NCBI GenBank assembly: GCA_023954745.1 | Contig: JAGSHC010000045.1 | Location: 1 to 33,363, forward strand | Length of the DNA: 33,363 bases | Source of the DNA: Deltaproteobacteria bacterium | GTDB taxonomy: Bacteria > Myxococcota_A > UBA796 > UBA9615 | Reading direction: 5' to 3' | Shown here: positions 1 through 7,207 of the stretch, in pieces | Position numbering within the stretch: the first letter of the stretch is position 1 | How the letters are laid out: every line of letters starts with the position of its first letter | Made by a program: the position numbers and the translations under genes | The notes under the pieces: generated by a model | Databases searched by the model: none | Told to the model about the DNA's origin: nothing | What the model saw: only the letters and a program-made list of their open reading frames with translations

Positions 1-664
1 CCTCCCCCTCCGCTCCCGACGCCAGGGCATTCTTCGCTTCGGCGAGGCCGGCGTCGTTTCGGCCCGCGAAGAGAAGAAGGCGCGAGCGATCGGCCAGCTC
101 CGCGGCGGTCGTGCCGTCCAGGATCTCGAGGGCGTCGTCCACCGCTCCGCACCGAGCGAGCTGCTCGGCGAGGCGGCGGCGCGCCGGGGCACCCCGCCCC
201 GGACGGTGCAGTCTGCGCAGCTGATCCACCGCTTCCTCGGGGTGCCCCAACTCCCGGAGCACCGCCGCGCGCCGGAGCGGGAGTCGGTCCGCGGACTCGA
301 GCAGCGCGCCCGCGTCCTCCCAGTCTCGGCTCCGAGCGAGGAGATCGACGAGGCGGCGCCGCGGGGCCGGGGCGCTCGGCTCCAGCCGCACCCACTGCTC
401 CAGGGACGCGCGAGCCTCGTGGTTCCACCCCAACTCGCCACAGAGGTCCGCGTGGGTCCGCAGCGCGAGAGCGCGCAGAGCTGGTGACCCGCTCCTGCTG
501 CACTGGGCGAGAAGCCGCGCCGCCTTGTTGGGGCGCCTCAGGAGGAACCATCCGATCCCCTCGACAATGCTCGCGGAGCCCTCGGCCCCCGCCTCGTTGA
601 GATGGCGCGCCGCGAGGTCATCCTCTCCCGCTCGCAGTGCCCGCAGCGCCTTCCGGACGCTCAC
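1..664 (-). CDS. TPR-like helical repeat protein (3' end outside window)
   Basis: An uninterrupted minus-strand reading frame of about 221 residues runs off the left edge, so the C-terminus is missing. It begins with MVSVRKALRALRAGEDDLAARHL when read from GTG at 664. The frame is rich in Ala, Leu, Arg and Glu, with recurring A-x-R-x-L and G-x-x-x-E/D-A patterns such as GHPEEAVDQLRRL, CGAVDDALEIL and GWNHEARASLEQW. This is how tetratricopeptide-type helical hairpins look. No signal peptide is visible. The GTG start overlaps the stop of the upstream TonB-receptor-like gene as GTGA (4 nt), which supports both the start choice and translational coupling. A second GTG lies one codon upstream. TPR proteins usually scaffold protein complexes; the partner here is unknown, though co-translation with an outer-membrane receptor gene suggests a related role. 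The call rests on repeat pattern only. Confidence 0.7.
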   Translation of the reverse strand, partial: MSVRKALRALRAGEDDLAARHLNEAGAEGSASIVEGIGWFLLRRPNKAARLLAQCSRSGSPALRALALRTHADLCGELGWNHEARASLEQWVRLEPSAPAPRRRLVDLLARSRDWEDAGALLESADRLPLRRAAVLRELGHPEEAVDQLRRLHRPGRGAPARRRLAEQLARCGAVDDALEILDGTTAAELADRSRLLLFAGRNDAGLAEAKNALASGAEGE

Positions 665-2895
665 CACTCAGCCTTCAGACCGAGCCAGGGCCTCAGCGGC
701 GGCCAGAACGTCAGGGCCTGGCACTCCGGGGCGAGCCCGTCGACTCCCGTGGCCGGGCAGTTCCGCGCGAACACCCGCCCTCCGAGGTCGGCGTTGAGCT
801 CGAAGGAGGCGCGAAGCCGGAAGAACCGCGTAGGAATGCGGTGCTCCAGTCGCAAGTCCAGCCGGTGAGTGGCCCCGAATCGCTGGTCGTTCACCGCACC
901 GATACTCCAAAGCCAGTCGTCCCCCCCCTGGCTCACCGGGGTGAGGGAGCTGGTGGGTGGACCGCTCGCGCCCGAGTAGCTGACGCCCACAACGAAGTTG
1001 CGCAGGCGTCCCACAAAGAGACGGGTCCCGACCTCGATGTCGTGCCGCTGGTCACCCGCCGTCGGCCCCCCCGTCGCGTCTGAAGCGGTGGGGTTGCGGC
1101 GCGTGGTGCCCAAGAACGACCAGGCGGCATGGGCTTCGAACCGACCCAGCTGCACCAGGCCCGTGGCGTCGAACCCGCCCGCGAGACCCGTGCCTGTGCT
1201 TCGCCACTGCCCATCGGTCCCCAGGTCGGGGACGAGGAGATGGTCGAGGGCACGACCCCAGGCGAGCACCTCCAGCACCGCCACGCCGCCCAACTCCTGC
1301 CCCACTCCGATGCTGGCGGTGAGGGCTCGCTCCGGGCGGTCCTGGGTTGCTCCGAGGAGGTGGAGCTCCGGGCGCCCCTGGTGGGTCAGGGCGACTCCGC
1401 CACGGACCACCGTGCCCGTGGGGAGAGGGACGGTCACGGCGAGGCGAGGGGAGAGCCGAGGGGCCAGCGACGCGTTCAGGAGACTGGTGCGAGCTCCCAC
1501 GCGGAGGTTCACAGGCCCCAGCTGGGCGAACTCCGCTTCGGCGTACAGGTCCAACTCCGCGTGGTCTGCGTTGAACTCCCGGTCGTCGAGGAGCTTGCTC
1601 TCCACGAGGTCGGCCGAGGGGAGCGACGCCCAGCTCGGGAGAGCCCAGGGGTCTTCCAGTTCGCCCCGTGCGCGCTGGAGGACCGGCCCGGCATCCACTC
1701 CGACCCGCAGCGTGTGGGCGGGACCGAAGCCCTGCTCCACCCCGAACAGCGCGCGTCCGCGGTGCACCCCGGACTCCCAGGTTCGCTTGCCGGGGTAGTC
1801 GAAGTCCGTCTCTGGCTCGGCGTTCTGCTCCCAGGCCCAGCTGCCGAGCAAGAACAGCTCAGTGCGCGGGCCCGCCTGCAGGTCCCATCGCAGGGAGCCG
1901 CCGAGCATGCGGTGCCTCAGGTTGACGTCGTCGAGGAGGATTCGGTCGTGCAGGTGGAGGAGCGTGAGTCCCAGCCGGGAGCCCTTGCCCGTCGGCACGG
2001 TGACGCGGGCAAAGGCGCTCCCGAAGTCCACCGTGTCGAGGGCGACGTCGTCCGTGAGCCCCAGCGCGTCGAATCCCGCCAGGTACGCCTGGAGGAAGGA
2101 CCGGCGCACTCCGAGGGTGATGCGTGTCCCTCGGCCCTCCTTGCCGAGGGTCACCGCCCCGTGGGCAGCGGCCCCGAGGAAGGAGAGGTCCACTGCCCCG
2201 TCGAAGCGGTCGTGGGCCCCGTCCTTGTAGCGCGCGACGACCGCCCCACCGTTGCTCTCGGGGACCGACGCCGACGGCACCACGCCCTCGATCCGCACCT
2301 CGTTGACGAGGTCCGGGTCGAGCGCTCCGAAGATTCCATTGAGGTGGGTCGCGTCGACGATGCGGATCCCGTCGACGAGAGTGAGGGTTTCGCCCCGTTC
2401 CGCCCCGCGCACCCGGAAGCGGGCCGATGCGGCGGTGTCGCCGGAGACCCCGGGCGCCGACTGAAGCGAGCGATTGAGGTCGCCGTAGCCGCCCGCGGTC
2501 TCGGCATGCCGGGCGGCGTCGACGGTGGCGCCGCCGAGGTCGAAGCTCCGGTCGGCCTCGGGGACCCGCCTCGCGAGCTCGTTCCAGTGGGGAGCCGAGC
2601 GGGTGACGCTCTCCGACCGTCGCGAGACCCCCCGACGCAGCGTCACCGAGACCTCGGCGGTGTCGGCGTCGACCCGCTGGATGTGGTCGCGATAGCCCCG
2701 GGCGACCACCACGAGGGTCTCTCCTCCGTCCGCAAGGGGCGATGCGCTGGAGAGGACGAAGGCCCCCTCGTCGCTGCACGGCACGAGGAGTTCGCGCTCG
2801 ACCAGAAGCGCCGCTTCGCAGACGACGGGGTCGCCGCGGCGGTTCTGCACCTCTCCTCGCAGAGAGAGACCGGCGGCGCCTGCCCAAGTCGGCAT
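661..2895 (-). CDS. TonB-dependent receptor-like outer-membrane protein
   Basis: The 744-residue frame starts with a carboxypeptidase-regulatory-like beta-sandwich (about residues 10-90, LSLRGEVQNRRGDPV onward). A plug domain follows at about 135-235, with the typical LVDGIRI stretch and an N-E-V-R-I-E-G strand. The rest alternates polar and hydrophobic residues like a beta-barrel and ends in an aromatic residue (Trp) after GLKAE, as outer-membrane barrels do. TonB receptors import bound ligands across the outer membrane using TonB/ExbBD energy; no ligand can be named, and I did not identify a convincing TonB box. The ATG at 2895 lies inside what looks like a signal peptide. The 14 in-frame codons before it read IRLILRALFVCVVA, but no ATG, GTG or TTG precedes them in this frame. 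A GTG at 2953 in another frame would supply MAFSR if one base were removed. The true start is therefore uncertain. The gene overlaps the downstream TPR-like gene by 4 nt. Confidence 0.8.
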   Translation of the reverse strand: MPTWAGAAGLSLRGEVQNRRGDPVVCEAALLVERELLVPCSDEGAFVLSSASPLADGGETLVVVARGYRDHIQRVDADTAEVSVTLRRGVSRRSESVTRSAPHWNELARRVPEADRSFDLGGATVDAARHAETAGGYGDLNRSLQSAPGVSGDTAASARFRVRGAERGETLTLVDGIRIVDATHLNGIFGALDPDLVNEVRIEGVVPSASVPESNGGAVVARYKDGAHDRFDGAVDLSFLGAAAHGAVTLGKEGRGTRITLGVRRSFLQAYLAGFDALGLTDDVALDTVDFGSAFARVTVPTGKGSRLGLTLLHLHDRILLDDVNLRHRMLGGSLRWDLQAGPRTELFLLGSWAWEQNAEPETDFDYPGKRTWESGVHRGRALFGVEQGFGPAHTLRVGVDAGPVLQRARGELEDPWALPSWASLPSADLVESKLLDDREFNADHAELDLYAEAEFAQLGPVNLRVGARTSLLNASLAPRLSPRLAVTVPLPTGTVVRGGVALTHQGRPELHLLGATQDRPERALTASIGVGQELGGVAVLEVLAWGRALDHLLVPDLGTDGQWRSTGTGLAGGFDATGLVQLGRFEAHAAWSFLGTTRRNPTASDATGGPTAGDQRHDIEVGTRLFVGRLRNFVVGVSYSGASGPPTSSLTPVSQGGDDWLWSIGAVNDQRFGATHRLDLRLEHRIPTRFFRLRASFELNADLGGRVFARNCPATGVDGLAPECQALTFWPPLRPWLGLKAEW

Positions 2896-2999
2896 CGCGA
2901 CAACGCAGACGAAGAGCGCTCGGAGGATCAGGCGGATTGCGCGAGAATGCCACGCTCGCCCCCCCGCGCGCCTCCAGTGGCGAGATAGGCTAGGGCTCC

Positions 3000-4298
3000 A
3001 TGCCCGAGGAAGACCCCAGCCAGCCGCTGCTCCTCGCTGAAGAGCGGGAGCGTCGCCAGCGCGCCGAAGCCCGGCTCGCCAGCGCGGAGCGCCTCGCCAC
3101 CGTGGGCACTCTCGCCGCGGGCGTCGCCCACGAGATCAACAATCCGTTGACCTGGGTCATGAGCAACCTCGAGGAGATCGCCCTCGGACTCGAGGACCGC
3201 TCCGTGCCCCGTGCGCATCTGGTGGCGTACGTACGCGAGGCCAACGATGGCGTGGAGCGGATTCGTTCGATCGTCGAGGGCCTGCGGACCTTCATCCACG
3301 GGGACGATGACCGGCGCTCGCCGGTGCGGGTCGAAGACGCTCTCGAGCTTGCTCTGAAGGTGGCCACCGGTGAACTTCGCGGGCGGGCGACCGTCGAGCG
3401 ACGCTTCGGAGACACGCCCGAGGTGCTCGCCAACGAAGGGCGGCTCTCCCAGCTCTTCCTCAACCTCATCATCAATGCAGTGCAGGCCTTCGGTGACGAA
3501 CGAAGCAACACCCTGGTCCTGGTGACCGATGTGGAGCGGGACGACGTCGTGATCGAGGTGCGAGACAACGGTCCCGGGATTCCTCGGGAGTATGTCTCCC
3601 GCCTCTTCGACCCGTTCTTCACGACGAAGCCCGTGGGCGTCGGCTCGGGGTTGGGGCTGTCCATCTGCCTCAACATCGTCCGGACCCTGGACGGATCGAT
3701 CGACATCGAGACGGAGGTCGGGGAAGGCACCACCTTCCGGATTCGGCTGCCTCAGGCCCCAGCAACGCGCTTCAGCGACGTCGACCTGACTCCCCTCGGC
3801 GACACGCCGGTCCCGGATCGTCGCATGCCGACGCTCCCTCTCCGCAGCTCTGGCGACTCCGCCCTCCCTCCTCGTTCTGGCGACTACTCCCTTCCCGCCG
3901 CGACCCCGCTGGAGACGCCCGTCCAGAAGTGGCGGATTCTTCTGGTGGATGACGAGCCGAGTGTGCTCCAGGCGCTGACTCGGGTCCTGCGTCGCACGTT
4001 CGACGTGGTCCCAGCCCGCTCGGGCCGTGAGGCGATGGAGCTGGTGCGCGTGGGCATGAAGATCGACGCGGTGGTGACGGACCTGCGCATGCCCGATGGC
4101 TCCGGGATGGAGCTGCACACGCTCCTCGAAGACGAGGCGCCCCTGCTCGCCGAACGTCTCCTGTTTCTCACAGGCGGAGGGCTCGCGCGCGAGGAGTTCA
4201 TGTTCCTGGACAAGCCTGGACGGCGTTGGGTCTCCAAACCGGTCAAAGCGGCCAACTTGGTGGCGCTTGTGCAGGAACTGATGACCATCGAGCCCTAG
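3000..4298 (+). CDS. Soluble hybrid histidine kinase with C-terminal receiver
   Basis: This 432-residue protein has no membrane segment or recognisable sensor domain. After a short helical lead rich in Glu, Arg and Ala it goes straight into a HisKA domain with H-box GVAHEINNPL, phosphoacceptor His44. The HATPase domain follows: N-box NLIINAVQAF (Asn159), G1 box DNGPGIP (189-195), F box FDPFFTTK and G2 box GSGLGLS (216-221). A Ser/Pro-rich linker (about 258-308) with two similar SGDSALPP/SGDYSLP stretches leads to a receiver domain. The receiver has acidic residues in LLVDDEP, phosphoacceptor Asp361 in VVTDLRMP, and Lys413 in SKP. Autophosphorylation at His44 and transfer to Asp361 or to a separate regulator is expected from family knowledge. 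The nearest candidate partner is the HTH-receiver gene 126 nt downstream. The kinase is divergent from the TonB-receptor gene, with a very short shared upstream region. Confidence 0.93.
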   Translation: MPEEDPSQPLLLAEERERRQRAEARLASAERLATVGTLAAGVAHEINNPLTWVMSNLEEIALGLEDRSVPRAHLVAYVREANDGVERIRSIVEGLRTFIHGDDDRRSPVRVEDALELALKVATGELRGRATVERRFGDTPEVLANEGRLSQLFLNLIINAVQAFGDERSNTLVLVTDVERDDVVIEVRDNGPGIPREYVSRLFDPFFTTKPVGVGSGLGLSICLNIVRTLDGSIDIETEVGEGTTFRIRLPQAPATRFSDVDLTPLGDTPVPDRRMPTLPLRSSGDSALPPRSGDYSLPAATPLETPVQKWRILLVDDEPSVLQALTRVLRRTFDVVPARSGREAMELVRVGMKIDAVVTDLRMPDGSGMELHTLLEDEAPLLAERLLFLTGGGLAREEFMFLDKPGRRWVSKPVKAANLVALVQELMTIEP

Positions 4299-4424
4299 TC
4301 CATCGTTTGCCCCGCCCCGCGCATCTGCTACAAGTCGGGGCAGTCACACGGTTCGGGACCAACTGATCACGGCAGGCAGGAAGCAGCCGCAGTAGGTGGG
4401 TGGCGTCTAGGAAGCGAGGAACGA

Positions 4425-5021
4425 GTGACGGAACGCAAAGCGTTCTCGACCCAGCAGGCTGCTGCCCTCTGCGGGGTTGACCGGCGTTCGATGCTCCGTT
4501 GGGTCAAGGCAGGCGTCCTGCCGAGCTACCAGACCGGTGGCGGTCGATGGCGCATTCAGCCTGACGACCTGGTCGCATTCATGCGCGACCGGGGGATGGC
4601 GGTTCCAGCAGAGCTGGCTCCTTCGTGGCCCACGGTGGTGATCGTCGACGACGACGAGGGCTTCGTGAACGCCTTGCGGCGGGTCGTCTCTGCGCGTCGT
4701 CCCGATGCCCGCGTGCTGACTGCCATGGATGGCTTCACCGGAGGCATGCTCGTCGCAGCTGAGCGGCCGGACCTGCTCCTTCTCGATGTCCAGATGGAAG
4801 GACTCGACGGAGTGGAAGTCTGTCGGCGGATCCGCGCTGACGCGTCGCTGGGCTCGATCAGCATCGTGATCCTCTCGGGTCACCTGAACGAGGAGCTCGA
4901 AGCAGAGCTGCGGGGCCTCGGGGTCCTCCATTGCTTACGAAAGCCCGTCCCTCCGGCCCAGATCCACGGCCTGCTCGATAAGCATCTGCAGGTCGCCCGG
5001 CCGGCAGCCAATGGGGCCTGA
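4425..5021 (+). CDS. Excisionase/MerR-type HTH fused to a receiver domain
   Basis: A 198-residue response regulator in the unusual order DNA-binding domain first, receiver second. Residues 6-56 (FSTQQAAALCGVDRRSMLRW ... GGGRWRI) match the short winged HTH seen in excisionase/MerR-type 'helix_turn_helix_17' proteins. Residues 68-190 are a CheY-like receiver: acidic patch Asp75-Asp77, phosphoacceptor Asp121 in LLLLDVQMEG, Ser151 in the ILSG strand and Lys173 in RKP. The GTG start at 4425 is preceded by AGGA at 4417-4420, and a GTG-to-ACG codon series follows in the expected codon use. The 3' end overlaps the next gene by 11 nt. Phosphorylation would be expected to change DNA binding or dimerisation; the target sites are unknown. 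The kinase encoded just upstream is the natural partner, by position only. Confidence 0.9.
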   Translation: MTERKAFSTQQAAALCGVDRRSMLRWVKAGVLPSYQTGGGRWRIQPDDLVAFMRDRGMAVPAELAPSWPTVVIVDDDEGFVNALRRVVSARRPDARVLTAMDGFTGGMLVAAERPDLLLLDVQMEGLDGVEVCRRIRADASLGSISIVILSGHLNEELEAELRGLGVLHCLRKPVPPAQIHGLLDKHLQVARPAANGA

Positions 5022-5322
5022 CGCTCTCCGAGCCCAGCTCGACGACACATTCGCCTCGTTTCGAGATGCTCCCGGGGCCGAGGAACTCGCAAAGCTCCTG
5101 CGCACCGTCTGCCACGACGTGAACAACGCGCTGGGAACCCTCGCCCTCGAGCACTACTCCGTGGGCGCGATCCTCGACGATGTGTCCGCCTGCGTGCCGA
5201 CCGGCGAGCTGGCGGAGCTCCGAGCGGCCCTGGCGAACGCCGAGGCAGCGAGAGACGCAGGGGAGGCTATCGTCGCCATCCTTCACGGCACCGCGCGCTC
5301 CCTCGACTCCGAGCCAGGGTAG
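5011..5322 (+). CDS. Small protein with a kinase-like H-box but no ATPase domain
   Basis: The protein is 103 residues long and overlaps the end of the HTH-receiver gene by 11 nt, so the two are probably co-translated. Residues 28-50 read KLLRTVCHDVNNALGTLALE, which resembles the first DHp helix of HisKA kinases (compare H-D-x-N-N-x-L). The candidate phosphoacceptor is His35. The remainder is a second long Ala/Glu/Leu-rich helix (GELAELRAALANAEAARDAG). No ATP-binding domain follows: there are no N, G1 or G2 boxes and the frame ends. It could be a dimeric phosphotransfer protein, a decoy, or a phosphatase of the neighbouring receivers, as DHp domains with the HDxNN sequence often have phosphatase activity. 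Function is inferred from the motif and the neighbours only. Confidence 0.75.
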   Translation: MGPDALRAQLDDTFASFRDAPGAEELAKLLRTVCHDVNNALGTLALEHYSVGAILDDVSACVPTGELAELRAALANAEAARDAGEAIVAILHGTARSLDSEPG

Positions 5323-5364
5323 GCGCGCCCAACACCGCGGGGTTCGTCCCCTTCCGGAGCGCGC

Positions 5365-7128
5365 ATGCTCGTCCTCGTCATCAACTGCGGAAGCAGTTCT
5401 CTCAAGCTTGCCCTGGTCTCCTCGGCTGACGGCCGGTCCCATGCTCAACGCACAGTGCAGAGGGTCCCGCGAGGGGGGCACGCCGCAGCCCTGGCGGACG
5501 CCTTGCCGGACCTCCTCGGAGACCACACCCCGGACGTCGTCGGGCATCGGGTGGTGCACGGTGGAGACCGCTTCTCCGCTCCGGTGCGGATCGATCCGAC
5601 GGTGGAGGCGGCGATTGCGGATCTGAGTGCCCTCGCTCCGCTGCACAACCCCGCCAACCTCGCGGGGATTCGCGCGGCCCGCGAACTCTTGCCCGACCTG
5701 CTGCACGTGGCGGTGTTCGACACGGCCTTCCACTCGACGTTGCCGCACCGCGCCCAGCGGTACGCCCTGCCCCTGGAGATGGCCGAGAAGCACGGCGTCC
5801 GTCGGTATGGCTTCCATGGGCCCTCCCATCAGTACGTCTCGGCCGCCGCCGCCCAGCATCTGGGCACTCCCATCGACCGCCTCCGGCTCATCACCTGCCA
5901 CCTCGGCAGCGGGGCCAGCGTGTCTGCGGTGGAGTACGGCCGCTCCGTCGAGACCTCGATGGGGATGACTCCCTTGGAGGGGTTGGTGATGGGGACCCGC
6001 TCGGGCGACGTGGATCCAGGCGCGCTCCTTCACCTCGCTCGGGTGGAAGGGCTGGATATCGACGGATTGGACACGCTCCTGAACCGCGAATCGGGACTGC
6101 TGGGACTCGCCGGCGTGAACGACATGCGGGACATCGAGGAGCGCGCGGCGGATGGGGACGAGCGTGCCCGCGCGGCGCTGCACGCCTTCTGCCACCGTCT
6201 CCGCAAGTACATCGGGGCTTACGCGGCGGTGATGGGCGGGGTCGACGCCATCGTCTTCACGGCGGGGATCGGCGAGAACAGCGCGCTGGTGCGGCACCGT
6301 GCGGCGCAGCGCCTCGAGTTCCTGGGGGCCGTCCTCGATGAGGATCGCAACCGAGACGCCCGCGTGGGACCGGACACTCCGGTGGCCGAGATCGGGGCGT
6401 CGCACGGTCGCTGTCGGCTGCTGGTCGTGGCGACCAACGAGGCTCACGCCATCGCCAAGGCGGCGAGCCGGATCGCTCAGGAGCTGGATCGGGTGCCGAT
6501 CGAGGCGCCTCCCATCCCGGTCGCGATCTCGGCGCGCCACGTGCACCTCACCGCGGACGCCGTGCGCGCGCTCTTTGGGGAGGGCCACAAGCTGACGCCG
6601 CGTACCTGGTTGTCCCAGCCCGGCCAGTTCTCCTGCGAGGAGCGGGTCACCCTCATCGGGCCCAAGCGCACCATCGAGCGGGTGGGGATCATCGGGCCCG
6701 TGCGTCGGGCGTGTCAGATCGAGATCTCCCGGACCGACGAATTCCACCTCGGGATCGACGCGCCCATCCGCCGCTCGGGCGACGTCGAGAACACCCCAGG
6801 GATCACTCTGCAGGGTCCCGCCGGCCGCCTCACCCTGGAGGATGGAGTGGTCCAGGCCTGGCGGCACATCCACATGCAGCCTGCGGACGCCGCCATCTAT
6901 GGCGTAGAGGACGGGGACGTGGTCTCGGTGGCCGTCGACAGCAACGGACGGGACCTCGTCTACGGCGACGTGCTGGTGCGGGTGAAGGGCAGCTATCGCC
7001 TCGAGATGCACATCGACACGGACGAGGCCAACGCGGCGAACCTCTCACGAGGGGACGTGGGCATGTTGGCCGCGACCTCGGGGACCGTACGCGTCGTGAG
7101 GAAGAACGTGCGGTGGAAGCCCGCCTGA
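5365..7128 (+). CDS. ackA-pduL: Acetate kinase fused to PduL-type phosphate acyltransferase
   Basis: Residues 1-375 are a full acetate kinase. Visible motifs are the N-terminal ASKHA phosphate loop NCGSSSLK (7-14), HRVVHGG (61-67, with the substrate Arg62), FDTAFH (Asp119), the RYGFHG stretch (147-152), CHLGSG with His179, GIGENS (301-306) and ATNEAHAIA near the end. After a short linker, residues 384-580 are a PduL-type phosphotransacylase. Its metal-binding set is present: His392/His394 in ARHVHL, Glu425 or Glu426 in CEERV, His501/His503 in RHIHM, and His549 in EMHIDTDEANAA. Together the two halves would convert acetyl-CoA (or propionyl-CoA) and phosphate to the acyl phosphate and then to acetate plus ATP, or run in reverse. 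They are normally separate proteins of about 400 and 200 residues. The ATG at 5365 has GGAG just upstream. The gene follows the small H-box gene by 42 nt, so it is probably in the same operon. No microcompartment genes are nearby. Confidence 0.95.
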   Translation: MLVLVINCGSSSLKLALVSSADGRSHAQRTVQRVPRGGHAAALADALPDLLGDHTPDVVGHRVVHGGDRFSAPVRIDPTVEAAIADLSALAPLHNPANLAGIRAARELLPDLLHVAVFDTAFHSTLPHRAQRYALPLEMAEKHGVRRYGFHGPSHQYVSAAAAQHLGTPIDRLRLITCHLGSGASVSAVEYGRSVETSMGMTPLEGLVMGTRSGDVDPGALLHLARVEGLDIDGLDTLLNRESGLLGLAGVNDMRDIEERAADGDERARAALHAFCHRLRKYIGAYAAVMGGVDAIVFTAGIGENSALVRHRAAQRLEFLGAVLDEDRNRDARVGPDTPVAEIGASHGRCRLLVVATNEAHAIAKAASRIAQELDRVPIEAPPIPVAISARHVHLTADAVRALFGEGHKLTPRTWLSQPGQFSCEERVTLIGPKRTIERVGIIGPVRRACQIEISRTDEFHLGIDAPIRRSGDVENTPGITLQGPAGRLTLEDGVVQAWRHIHMQPADAAIYGVEDGDVVSVAVDSNGRDLVYGDVLVRVKGSYRLEMHIDTDEANAANLSRGDVGMLAATSGTVRVVRKNVRWKPA

Positions 7129-7170
7129 CACGGTGGCAGCCCGAATGAGACGGTGGAAGCCCACCTGACG
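7111..7170 (+). repeat. Three 20-bp tandem repeats across the ackA-pduL stop codon
   Basis: Three consecutive 20-bp units begin at 7111, 7131 and 7151. All start CGGTGG(A/C)AGCCC and all carry a TGA near the end. The first unit contains the last codons and the stop of the acetate kinase fusion; the other two are downstream. Because 20 is not a multiple of three, the extra TGA triplets fall in different frames. The differences between units (2-4 bases) show this is an old or drifting duplication. Confidence 0.85.
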
Positions 7171-7207
7171 CCGTGCTAAACCCCGGCCGCCCTTGCTGGA
7201 GGCCCTC

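Noticed and set aside
1129-2988. Long plus-strand open frame opposite the TonB-receptor gene
   Set aside because: Its composition is the complement of the receptor frame, with no domain or start signal; the minus-strand frame has clear plug and barrel features.
4308-4342. TGCCCCG/CGGGGCA inverted repeat after the hybrid kinase as a terminator
   Set aside because: The loop is 21 nt and there is no T-tract; seven GC-rich bases pairing is weak evidence in this base composition.
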